A stretch of 11,026 bases of DNA. It comes from Anaerolineales bacterium (GTDB lineage: Bacteria; Chloroflexota; Anaerolineae; Anaerolineales; E44-bin32). The DNA lies in NCBI GenBank assembly GCA_030606845.1, contig JAUWFP010000051.1, positions 1 through 11,026 on the forward strand. Direction: 5' to 3'. Positions 1 to 5,752 of this stretch are shown in pieces. Below the pieces are notes generated by a model. The model was not told the origin of the DNA and searched no databases. It saw only the letters and a program-made list of their open reading frames with translations. A program made the position numbers and the translations under genes. Each line of letters starts with the position of its first letter. Position 1 is the stretch's first letter.

Positions 1-1
1 C

Positions 2-229
2 CAATTTGTTTACACAGACGCGCCCCGTAATTTATTGCTTGGGAGCACAGGGGCCTCTGCCGTAGGACTGGGGTTCGGAAGTCGACTTCAATGGGTGGAT
101 GTGGATACGTTCCTGTACCTCGATGAACTCACCTCGACGCATAGATTTGCGAAGGTTGACCTTCCTAGCAGTGGGAGCGTTCTAGCTGTCATCTCCGGCT
201 CCATGTTTAGCTATGACTTCACGCAGTGA
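2..229 (+). CDS. 3' end of an unrecognised protein (partial, enters from the left edge)
   Basis: A reading frame is open from the first complete codon at base 2 to a TGA at 227-229, giving the last 75 residues of a protein that begins outside the window. A TTG at 35 could act as a start, but the frame runs on upstream of it without a stop and no ribosome binding site is evident, so a truncated gene is the simpler reading. The visible part is rich in beta-prone and aromatic residues (LQWVDVDTFLYLDE, then VLAVISGSMFSYDFTQ at the end). It has no cysteine and no membrane segment. This loosely resembles the last blade of a TolB or WD40-type beta-propeller, but that is only an impression. The next gene, on the same strand, starts 223 bases downstream. 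The stop codon lies inside the loop of a perfect inverted repeat. Confidence 0.5.
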   Translation, partial: QFVYTDAPRNLLLGSTGASAVGLGFGSRLQWVDVDTFLYLDELTSTHRFAKVDLPSSGSVLAVISGSMFSYDFTQ

Positions 230-246
230 ACCGGCGAAGTCATAGC
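210..246 (+). repeat. 11-bp perfect inverted repeat around a stop codon
   Basis: GCTATGACTTC at 210-220 is matched exactly by its reverse complement GAAGTCATAGC at 236-246, with a 15-base loop that contains the TGA at 227-229. The left arm encodes part of the final SYDF residues of the upstream gene. No T-run follows the right arm, so it is not a standard intrinsic terminator. It could be a 3'-end mRNA hairpin that blocks exonucleases, or a protein binding site. The arms are seen directly; the role is inference. Confidence 0.6.
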
Positions 247-452
247 CAATATCTTCCAACTCGTGGGTCATCAACCGGAAGGGCAAAGTTGCACTTCCGA
301 GTTGAATCTACGTCTTGATTTAATTGATGAATGAGGTTTAGAGAGAGACCGACAGAAGTGTGGATATTCGCAATCAGGACTTTGGCCTGGCGTGAATCGT
401 AAGCACCGGGTTCATATTTCTCTTAGAAGTGCTGGAAGCAAAGGTGTGATTA

Positions 453-878
453 ATGACGAAGAAGGTTGTGCTTTACGGTCATCGTTTTTGTCCGCAGGTT
501 AGGCCGGTTAAGTCAACGCTTGAACGAAGCGCCGTTCCTTACGACTACGTGGATATTCACCAGGATGAAACCGGGCGTTTGCGGGTTCAAGAGATAAATG
601 CTGGCAATGAGAGTGTACCGACCCTGGTTTTCGAAGATGGATCAACGCTAACGGAACCTTCCATGAAGGTCTTACTAGGCCACCTGGAAGCGTTAGGGTA
701 TGAATTGGAGCATCAGAGGCCATTGGATCGGATTTTATACCTTTTCCGTGGTCCCGGTATTCGTATGCTCGGCGGGACCATAGTCTTGTTGGGGCTCGTT
801 TACGATGTGAATCTCATCATCGTAGTGGGCTCCCTCCTCTTGCTCTTTTCGATCGGACTAGGTCTTTTCCTAAAGTAG
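453..878 (+). CDS. Membrane-anchored one-cysteine glutaredoxin-like protein
   Basis: A 141-residue protein with two parts. Residues 4-83 form a thioredoxin-fold glutaredoxin-like domain: beta strand KVVLYGH, an active-site loop FCPQVR with Cys13, the SVPT loop with the expected cis-proline (Pro56), and a TEPS segment in the glutathione-site region. Only the N-terminal cysteine is present. The second active-site position is Val16, and Cys13 is the only cysteine in the protein. That implies monothiol chemistry, such as glutathione- or mycothiol-type thiol exchange, or a role other than disulfide reduction. Residues about 105-139 are strongly hydrophobic and form a tight two-helix hairpin around VYDVN, recalling the DUF2892 type of membrane tail, so the domain is probably held at the inner face of the membrane. 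An AAAGG stretch lies about nine bases before the ATG. Substrate is unknown; the fold assignment is firm. Confidence 0.85.
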   Translation: MTKKVVLYGHRFCPQVRPVKSTLERSAVPYDYVDIHQDETGRLRVQEINAGNESVPTLVFEDGSTLTEPSMKVLLGHLEALGYELEHQRPLDRILYLFRGPGIRMLGGTIVLLGLVYDVNLIIVVGSLLLLFSIGLGLFLK

Positions 879-1004
879 GCAGATGGTTTCCCCTCTTTGG
901 TTATCCTAATAGCCCTCAAAAAAATATCCTTTACAAATGAACAAGGTGAGAGGGTCGCCCAACTCGTCCATGCTGCCCGTGAGGGTCGGAATTGGCTTGA
1001 GTAG
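879..1004 (+). pseudogene. Possible C-terminal gene remnant in frame after the glutaredoxin stop
   Basis: Directly after the TAG at 876-878, the same frame stays open for 41 codons to a TAG at 1002-1004. It ends NEQGERVAQLVHAAREGRN then WLE. The second half has the charge spacing of a real amphipathic helix rather than random translation. There is no ATG in this frame; a TTG at 897 is the only plausible start, and no ribosome binding site precedes it. A run of seven A at 918-924 could mark an old frameshift. It may be the tail of a lost gene or chance. I do not recognise a family. The remaining 242 bases up to the acyl-CoA dehydrogenase start hold a TATAAA at 1037-1042 without a convincing -35, and nothing else I can name. 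Confidence 0.25.
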
Positions 1005-1232
1005 TGTCGCCGTGGGTGAAGGTGTGATCTCTGAAGTATAAATTTTACGCATGAAATCTCACCTCTGCAGTGAATTCTTGAGAAACCGAGGGGTCAACTG
1101 TGCGATGGGCCATCTTTGGGTCCGCAGGAATATTCCGCACTCTGGGCTGGAGTGTTGTGCGTGGGAGCTGCCAGCACGGGTATTCTTTTCGAGAAGACAA
1201 TGCTACGATCACGTTAATGTCCATAACATCAT

Positions 1233-1239
1233 GGAGGGG
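1233..1239 (+). promoter_or_regulatory. Ribosome binding site that fixes the acyl-CoA dehydrogenase start
   Basis: GGAGGGG lies seven bases before the ATG at 1247. The frame is open back to an ATG at 1100, but the 49 extra residues it would add do not look like an acyl-CoA dehydrogenase N-terminus, and that ATG has no comparable site. This decides for the start at 1247. Confidence 0.8.
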
Positions 1240-1246
1240 TGATGAG

Positions 1247-2515
1247 ATGTTTTACGAGACTTTAATGACCGAAGAAGAAAAAAACCTTCAGCAGGAGGTC
1301 AGGCAATTCGTTCGTGAGGAAGTTCCGCACGACCTGGTGCGAGCTCTGGATCATGATGAGATCCAATACCCGCGCGAGTTTGTCGAAAAACTGGCCGCCC
1401 ACAACCTGCTCGGGCTGCGCTTTGACCCCCTCTGGGGTGGGCGCGGTCTGCCTTGGACGGCCGAGGTCGTGGCTGAGGAAGAAATCGGCGTCCTGGGAAC
1501 CACACTAGGATGTGCCTTTGTGATGCCGTCTATCGTCGGGGAAGCGCTGCATGTGTTCGGCACGGAAGAGCAGAAGGAACGCTATCTGAAACCGATTCTG
1601 AAGGGGGAGCTCATTTGTGCCGAGGCACTCACCGAGCCACGCGGTGGCTCGGATTTTTTTGGTGCCACGTCGCGCGCTGAATTGAAGGGCGATACCTTTG
1701 TTATCAACGGCCAGAAGCGTTTTGTCGTGGGAGCCACCGAAGCCGACCTCTTTCTTGTCTACTGCCGTACCAACTTCGAGGAAGATGCCCACAAGCACCA
1801 GCGCATTAGTGCCATCATGGTGGAACGCGGCCCGGGTGTTACAAGCGAATATCAATATGGTCTGATGGGAACCCGTGGTGGCGGCACGGGTCGGTTGGTC
1901 TTCAGGAACGTCGAAGTTCCTATAGAGAATCTTATCGGTGAAATGCATGGAGGGGCGGAGGTGTTCAACCAGATGATGATCCCCGAGCGCCTTACCTCCG
2001 CTGCTTCCAGTCTGGGTGTGCGGGCGGCTCTGGAGATCGCCGCCCGCTACAGCGACAAGCGCCGCGCTTTTGGTGAAAAGATTCGGCGCTTCCAAGCGGT
2101 CAGCTTCATGGTTGCTGAGGCGATCACGCAACTGGATGCTGCTCGGGCGATGGTGTATATGGCTGCCCTTGCTGTGGATAGGGGATCACCGAATCGCAGA
2201 CGGCTCGTGAGTCAGGCCAAGAAATTCGCTACGGATACAGCCTGGGAGGTCTCGAACAAGGCCATGCAGATCATGGGCGGGATCGGATACACCGAAATCT
2301 ACCCGATCGAGAGAATGGTCAGGGACTTCCGTCTGACTCAAATCTGGACCGGGACGAATGAGGTAATGAACCTGATGATCCAGCACGAATATTACAAGGA
2401 GGTCCTGGAAGGAAGCCGGAACCAGCGCAATGTCGAGTTGGATGCAGCCGATTGCGACGCACAGGATGAGAAGTGCTTCACGGATGAGGACATGTGGTTG
2501 GTGCATGGGGCGTGA
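1247..2515 (+). CDS. Acyl-CoA dehydrogenase family protein
   Basis: A 422-residue flavoprotein, slightly longer than the usual 380-400. It would oxidise an acyl-CoA to the 2,3-enoyl-CoA with FAD, passing electrons to an electron-transfer flavoprotein. The all-alpha N-terminal domain spans about 1-120. The first family signature is at 125-136 (AEALTEPRGGSD), followed by the beta domain and then the C-terminal helical domain. RRAFGEKIRRFQ starts at 272, and the second signature QIMGGIGYTE starts at 341, followed by VRDFRLTQIWTGTNEV. The catalytic base position used in medium-chain enzymes (Glu in YEGT) is Thr368 here. Instead Glu247 in MIPERLTSA falls where isovaleryl-CoA and long-chain enzymes keep their base. 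About 45 polar, acidic residues extend the C-terminus. No other fatty-acid gene is adjacent, so the substrate cannot be named. A strong terminator follows 26 bases after the stop, so the gene is probably transcribed as its own unit. Confidence 0.92.
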   Translation: MFYETLMTEEEKNLQQEVRQFVREEVPHDLVRALDHDEIQYPREFVEKLAAHNLLGLRFDPLWGGRGLPWTAEVVAEEEIGVLGTTLGCAFVMPSIVGEALHVFGTEEQKERYLKPILKGELICAEALTEPRGGSDFFGATSRAELKGDTFVINGQKRFVVGATEADLFLVYCRTNFEEDAHKHQRISAIMVERGPGVTSEYQYGLMGTRGGGTGRLVFRNVEVPIENLIGEMHGGAEVFNQMMIPERLTSAASSLGVRAALEIAARYSDKRRAFGEKIRRFQAVSFMVAEAITQLDAARAMVYMAALAVDRGSPNRRRLVSQAKKFATDTAWEVSNKAMQIMGGIGYTEIYPIERMVRDFRLTQIWTGTNEVMNLMIQHEYYKEVLEGSRNQRNVELDAADCDAQDEKCFTDEDMWLVHGA

Positions 2516-2541
2516 CCTAATCTTATATCGGTAGGATAATG

Positions 2542-2570
2542 AAGAGGCGGCGCATGCGCCGCCTCTTTTT
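2542..2570 (+). terminator. Intrinsic terminator after the acyl-CoA dehydrogenase
   Basis: A fully self-complementary stretch from 2542 to 2567, with AAGAGGCGGCGC on the left and GCGCCGCCTCTT on the right around a central AT, runs into five T at 2566-2570. It sits between convergent genes. On the minus strand the bases after the hairpin (TCTTCATT) are only weakly T-rich, so it may also serve the exporter but less well. Confidence 0.92.
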
Positions 2571-2684
2571 GTGTGTATATGCTGAAGAAAAATCCGATTA
2601 GCCCCGTTTCTCAGCTGTGAACAGGCTGACGGATGCGACTCTGGATTGGGATGCCATTCGCGGGGTGATGCCCCCATAGAAGGA

Positions 2685-3959
2685 TCAACCTTCTTCGAGA
2701 GCTGCTTCTTGAGTGGGGAGTTCCAGATGCAGGATTCTGAAACTCATGAAGAAGGCGATCGTCACCAGGACAGCGGCGGCGAACATTGGCAGAGCCGCTG
2801 TGCTCTCAGCTGACAAGGATGGGAAGTTCGCGCTCAGCAGGAGGCCGGCGAGGATGGGGCCGAAAACGAGCGTGAGGCTGTTGGTCGATTGGAATAGACC
2901 CAGCACCCTACCGCGCATCTTTGGAGGTGAAAAACGACTGATGATCGACTGCAGCGAAGGTTGGCTTAAGGCGTTGCCGATCGCCAATGGCGCGGCGAAC
3001 GCCGCGAAAAAATAGGCGTTCAGGGTGAGAGCTGCACCAAGAAAGGCGATAATACGTCCGAATGTCGCGTACACGATTAGACGCTGTTCTCCGAATCGGC
3101 GAACCAGCGGGCCGACGAAGAAGCTCTGCATGATAACGTTGGTCAGGCCAAACAAAGTGAGGATCAGGCCGATATTACGCTGAGCCATCTCTAGCGAAAC
3201 GTCACTGAAAAGGCGACGGCGAGCGAAGATCGGAAAGCTGGATTGGAAAAGCGAGAAAGCCAGGAAGGTCACGAAGGTAAAACTGAGTATGGTGCGCATC
3301 TTCTCTAATTTCAGAATGTCCAGCAGGCTGAGATTGCCATCCCTATCTTTTGAGCGATCACCCAGTGGTTGGCGCGCCTCGGATTCGAGGCTCTCTGGCA
3401 GGATGAAGTACGTCCCCAGAATCGAAGTCAGAGAGAAGAGCGCAGCGACGAAGAAAGGCGCATTCTGGCTGTAGGCAGCCAGAGATGGGATTCCGGCGGT
3501 TACCGTGACCGCCAGGCCTCCCAATGCCGGGCCTACAATAAAACCCGCGCCGAACGCAGCGCTGATCAATCCAAAGCCTCGGGCGCGGTTCTCCTCGGTT
3601 GTGATGTCATTGATGTAAGCTCGAGCTGTGGTGATATTTCCGCCAGAGATGCCGTCAATGATGCGCCCCAGATACAGCAGAATTAGTGAATTCGCCAACC
3701 CGAGGACGATGAATCCGATGAATGTACCGATCTGACTTATGATAAGCACCGGACGCCGTCCATAGGCGTCCGATAGGCGGCCCAAGATCGGACCGGCGAT
3801 GACCATGCCGATGGAAAAGGCCGTGAGAAGACCTGTCGCCTGGAGATCCGTTGCGCCGAAGCTCTCCTCGGCGTGCAAGAGCAGAACCGGGATTACGATC
3901 CCGAAGCCGACCAGATCAACGAACACAATCATGAACAAGGGGATGAAACGTCGATCCAC
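2685..3959 (-). CDS. MFS drug-exporter-like transporter (DHA1, TetA-like)
   Basis: A 424-residue integral membrane protein of the major facilitator superfamily, most like the 12-helix proton antiporters of the DHA1/TetA group. Motif A, GRLSDAYGRRPV, lies at residues 60-71 in the loop between helices 2 and 3. A motif B-like RIIDGISGG is at 99-107 in helix 4. The antiporter motif C, GAGFIVGPALGG, is at 137-148 in helix 5. A charged central loop at about 188-222 (SLESEARQPLGDRSKDRDGN) joins the two halves. The start is GTG, with GGAG nine bases upstream. Motif C supports export rather than uptake, but the substrate cannot be read from sequence and no regulator gene is adjacent. A TATAAT element and an inverted repeat lie upstream. 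The nitroreductase gene ends 118 bases upstream on the same strand. Confidence 0.9.
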   Translation of the reverse strand: MDRRFIPLFMIVFVDLVGFGIVIPVLLLHAEESFGATDLQATGLLTAFSIGMVIAGPILGRLSDAYGRRPVLIISQIGTFIGFIVLGLANSLILLYLGRIIDGISGGNITTARAYINDITTEENRARGFGLISAAFGAGFIVGPALGGLAVTVTAGIPSLAAYSQNAPFFVAALFSLTSILGTYFILPESLESEARQPLGDRSKDRDGNLSLLDILKLEKMRTILSFTFVTFLAFSLFQSSFPIFARRRLFSDVSLEMAQRNIGLILTLFGLTNVIMQSFFVGPLVRRFGEQRLIVYATFGRIIAFLGAALTLNAYFFAAFAAPLAIGNALSQPSLQSIISRFSPPKMRGRVLGLFQSTNSLTLVFGPILAGLLLSANFPSLSAESTAALPMFAAAVLVTIAFFMSFRILHLELPTQEAALEEG

Positions 3960-4012
3960 GCTTGGCTGCTCCGATGTTTGTTGAGCAATAGAGACAGTAG
4001 AGAGAAGCTGTG

Positions 4013-4041
4013 ATTATACACGGAGGCACGCCTACCGCGCA
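4013..4041 (-). promoter_or_regulatory. Candidate exporter promoter with inverted repeat over the -35 region
   Basis: Read on the minus strand, a perfect TATAAT occupies 4018 to 4013, about 54 bases before the GTG start of the exporter. At 16-18 bases upstream there is no good -35 hexamer. That region falls in the loop and arms of the 4024-4050 inverted repeat. A regulated promoter whose -35 zone is covered by a repressor or activator is possible. The -10 is seen; the rest is inference. Confidence 0.4.
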
Positions 4042-4057
4042 GGCGTGCCTGTTTTTT
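4024..4057 (+). terminator. Terminator-like hairpin pointing rightward between two leftward genes
   Basis: AGGCACGCCT at 4024-4033 and its exact reverse complement AGGCGTGCCT at 4041-4050 flank a seven-base loop. One G and then six T at 4052-4057 follow. This is a good intrinsic terminator for rightward transcription, yet both flanking genes run leftward. For leftward transcripts there is no U-run after the stem. It could stop an antisense transcript, or be an operator-like palindrome for the exporter. Confidence 0.55.
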
Positions 4058-4062
4058 CGTGG

Positions 4063-4082
4063 TCTGACCCTCCTGGGTCAGA
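4063..4082 (-). repeat. 8-bp inverted repeat overlapping the nitroreductase stop codon
   Basis: TCTGACCC at 4063-4070 and GGGTCAGA at 4075-4082 pair exactly around a TCCT loop. The nitroreductase stop, which is TGA on the minus strand at 4080-4078, lies inside one arm. No U-run follows in the direction of transcription. It may stabilise the mRNA end together with the next hairpin at 4024-4050. Confidence 0.5.
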
Positions 4083-4581
4083 GATAGCGGACCAATTCAC
4101 TCAGTGGCTTTCGCTCCTTGGGCTTGGGTGAATCCGCCGGGTAGCCCAGAGGGGTGAAGATGATTGGCTCGGTATCTTCAGGGAGATCGAGAATTTCACG
4201 CGCGGCATCGGCGTCGAATGCGCCTATCCAGCAGGTGCCCAATCCGAGGTTCGCGGCGGCAAGGATGAGGTGGTCCATAACGATGGCAACATCAACCCCC
4301 AGGTAATCCCTGCCGTGCTCGCCTTTCCACACCTCACCTGGTAGCCCACATGCGCAGATGATCAAGGGAGCCTGGACAAACCACTCTTTGTGGTATATGC
4401 GTTGTAGTTCTTCTTGCCGGCCTTCCGTGGGGACAACGAGTAATCGGAATGGCTGACGATTTGCGGCAGTTGGTGCAAGGCGAGCGGCCTCGAGCATAGC
4501 TGTCAGCTTCTCCTCCTCAACCGGATCCGATTTATAGGCTCGAACGCTGTATCTGTTCCTGATCAGTTCAGAAAATTCCAT
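4078..4581 (-). CDS. Nitroreductase-family FMN oxidoreductase
   Basis: A 167-residue protein of the short nitroreductase class, which binds FMN at a homodimer interface and reduces substrates with NAD(P)H. FMN-contact segments are visible: RNRYSVRAY at 8-16, PTAANRQPFR at 37-46, LGLGTCWIGAF at 112-122 and PLGYP at 144-148 near the C-terminus, followed by a basic RKPL segment. The frame stays open 24 codons further upstream, but the ATG at 4581 has GAGGAG eight bases before it and begins the conserved region, so it is the better start. A promoter-like pair lies just upstream. The true substrate (quinone, nitro compound, flavin or other) is not readable from sequence. A decayed ferredoxin fragment lies about 120 bases upstream, and the MFS exporter follows on the same strand. 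Confidence 0.9.
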   Translation of the reverse strand: MEFSELIRNRYSVRAYKSDPVEEEKLTAMLEAARLAPTAANRQPFRLLVVPTEGRQEELQRIYHKEWFVQAPLIICACGLPGEVWKGEHGRDYLGVDVAIVMDHLILAAANLGLGTCWIGAFDADAAREILDLPEDTEPIIFTPLGYPADSPKPKERKPLSELVRYL

Positions 4582-4607
4582 GATAGATCTCCTCGGTTGT
4601 TTTCTGG

Positions 4608-4636
4608 ATTCTATACTTCGTAGATTCAAGATACAA
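4608..4636 (-). promoter_or_regulatory. Candidate promoter for the nitroreductase
   Basis: On the minus strand TTGTAT at 4636-4631 and TAGAAT at 4613-4608 are separated by 17 bases. The -10 matches the consensus at five of six positions, the -35 only at three. Initiation about seven bases further on would leave a leader of roughly 20 bases before the ATG at 4581. Confidence 0.45.
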
Positions 4637-4701
4637 GTGCCGGCTCCTCTCAACTGTGGCCTGGTCTTGAGAATCGTATCTTTTATTCATCTTCTGGAAC
4701 A

Positions 4702-4833
4702 CTATCCTCGCCGCCGCCCCCGCCTGTGCGGCTCTCCTCGGTCAGAGTGGTACAAATGCACCCGAATAGCTGCCTCACCAGCGACCGGGCACTTATACTC
4801 GCAGATTCCGCATAGCTTTTCCAAAGCATTCAT
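4702..4833 (-). pseudogene. Decayed C-terminal fragment of a NapH-NapG-like polyferredoxin
   Basis: On the minus strand a 43-codon frame from an ATG at 4833 to a TAG at 4702 reads CGICEYKCPVAGEAAIRV, nearly identical to CGICEYKCPIAGEAAIRV near the end of the intact polyferredoxin about 1 kb away. The tails also correspond: a basic GRRRG stop here, and GRRRGE stop in the intact gene. The first cysteine of the four-cysteine motif is out of frame. Removing one A from the GGAAAAG run would give DECFGKLCGICEYKCP, which restores four cysteines. The rest of the protein, more than 480 residues, is absent. This is best read as the relic of a duplicated polyferredoxin gene. Expression as a small three-cysteine protein is less likely, though an AGGA sits upstream of the ATG. 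Confidence 0.7.
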
Positions 4834-4874
4834 CCGATGATCCTGCTAATACCCATTCACTAAGGGGGTGACAT

Positions 4875-4907
4875 AAAAAAAACCCCTCCTGGATTACGAG
4901 GGGTTTT
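4875..4907 (-). terminator. Intrinsic terminator after the DoxX gene
   Basis: Read leftward, GAGGGG's partner CCCCTC (4903-4898) and GAGGGG (4888-4883) form a stem, extended by A-T pairs, around a nine-base loop. It ends in eight T, seen as eight A at 4875-4882 on the plus strand. It begins about 50 bases after the DoxX stop and closes the DUF362-polyferredoxin-DoxX block. Four T on the other side make weak bidirectional use possible. Confidence 0.9.
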
Positions 4908-4955
4908 CAATTTCACGTTCCAACACTCGCCGGGCATCTGGCCGTCAACGAGACA

Positions 4956-5576
4956 TTAGGCCGGGTTTTCTTCCATCTCCAGCGACGAATCGCGCTCCTC
5001 GTCCATGAATATAAACCCCGGCCGCCAGGGAGTCCCTAACATGGGAAGCAGCCAGCGATCGATCCCCCACCACCCGGCTGTTTTCCAGGCCAGGATGAGG
5101 AAAATGGCGATGGCGAGCAGGAGCGGGTTGGTGCTCACGGTTCCCGCCAACAAATAGTTCATGTTCATAAAACCGCCAAAGAAGGCGGCCATGCCGGTGA
5201 ACACGCCCAAAATCAAGGCGATCCCCACAAGCAGCTCACCGTAAGCGACGAACTGACTCCAGAGCCCGGCATTGGGCAAAACCATATTCTTCAAGAACCA
5301 CGCATACCAGCCCTGGACATCGGGGTGGGCGCCGCCGGTTTTCTCCAGCGCACCGGTCACGAACCCGGTTACCGCTGCTCCGGCGCTGTCGCCAGTCCAT
5401 ACAGGATTACCGAGCTTATTCCAGCCGGCGATGAGCCACTGCCAGCCTGCATAGAGCCGCAGCGGGATCCAAATCCAGGCCCACTTGACCTCTCCAAAAA
5501 GCATCCGCGCAATCTTCGGATCCTCCAGCCTTTTTATATAGCGTCCTTGCTTCATATACTTTGATACGGTTGTCAC
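4956..5576 (-). CDS. DoxX-family membrane protein
   Basis: A 206-residue integral membrane protein of the DoxX/DoxD-like family, whose characterised archaeal members belong to thiosulfate:quinone oxidoreductase. Four hydrophobic segments are visible at about 33-52, 105-125, 127-147 and 150-168. The conserved core AYGELLVGIALILGVFTGMA spans 111-130, followed by FFGGFMNMNYLLAGT. A soluble loop at 53-104 holds NPVWTGDSAGAA and a second aromatic stretch. The C-terminal 25 residues are acidic and face the cytoplasm or periplasm. The start is GTG with GGAGG five bases upstream; an in-frame ATG at codon 8 is an alternative. It lies 176 bases after the polyferredoxin on the same strand, with a terminator behind it. 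Context suggests a quinone-linked redox role with that protein; this is inference, as DoxX proteins have varied or unknown roles. Confidence 0.88.
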   Translation of the reverse strand: MTTVSKYMKQGRYIKRLEDPKIARMLFGEVKWAWIWIPLRLYAGWQWLIAGWNKLGNPVWTGDSAGAAVTGFVTGALEKTGGAHPDVQGWYAWFLKNMVLPNAGLWSQFVAYGELLVGIALILGVFTGMAAFFGGFMNMNYLLAGTVSTNPLLLAIAIFLILAWKTAGWWGIDRWLLPMLGTPWRPGFIFMDEERDSSLEMEENPA

Positions 5577-5613
5577 GACTTCCTCCCCTAACCAGATTTA
5601 TCCATCTATATAT

Positions 5614-5641
5614 GCCTTAATATATCCAAATAGCCTTAATA
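5614..5641 (-). promoter_or_regulatory. AT-rich zone with a 9-bp direct repeat upstream of DoxX
   Basis: GCCTTAATA occurs at 5614-5622 and again at 5633-5641, 19 bases apart start to start, close to two helical turns. It sits in an AT-rich stretch at about 5600-5660, in otherwise GC-richer DNA and upstream of the DoxX start. Paired direct repeats at this spacing often bind a dimeric regulator. No clear -35 and -10 pair stands out, so a DoxX-specific promoter here is possible but unproven. Confidence 0.35.
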
Positions 5642-5752
5642 GTTCATTAACAGGCTAATAGAAATGTATGTGTTGGGGGAGTCCGTGGCGCATGAAAACC
5701 AAGTTGTTGTTAAGGCGAGGATACGATTTCGATCGCGAGGTTCTACCAAGCG

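Noticed and set aside
276..299. Hairpin CGGAAG...CTTCCG with an inner GCA pairing
   Set aside because: It has a mismatch, no T-run and no gene end close by; six-base arms of this kind are expected by chance.
1186..1202. Near-palindrome TCTTTTCGAGAAGA upstream of the acyl-CoA dehydrogenase
   Set aside because: It is short, with a mismatch and no promoter elements around it, so an operator call cannot be supported.
1100..1246. N-terminal extension of the acyl-CoA dehydrogenase from an ATG at 1100
   Set aside because: There is no ribosome binding site at 1100, no family similarity in the added residues, and a strong site before 1247.
1505..2131. Long open frame of 208 codons on the minus strand
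   Set aside because: It lies antisense inside the acyl-CoA dehydrogenase, which has full family motifs; the reverse translation is His/Thr-rich with no family character.
2186..2677. Open frame of 163 codons on the minus strand
   Set aside because: It overlaps the dehydrogenase C-terminus and reads straight through its terminator; no domain is recognisable.
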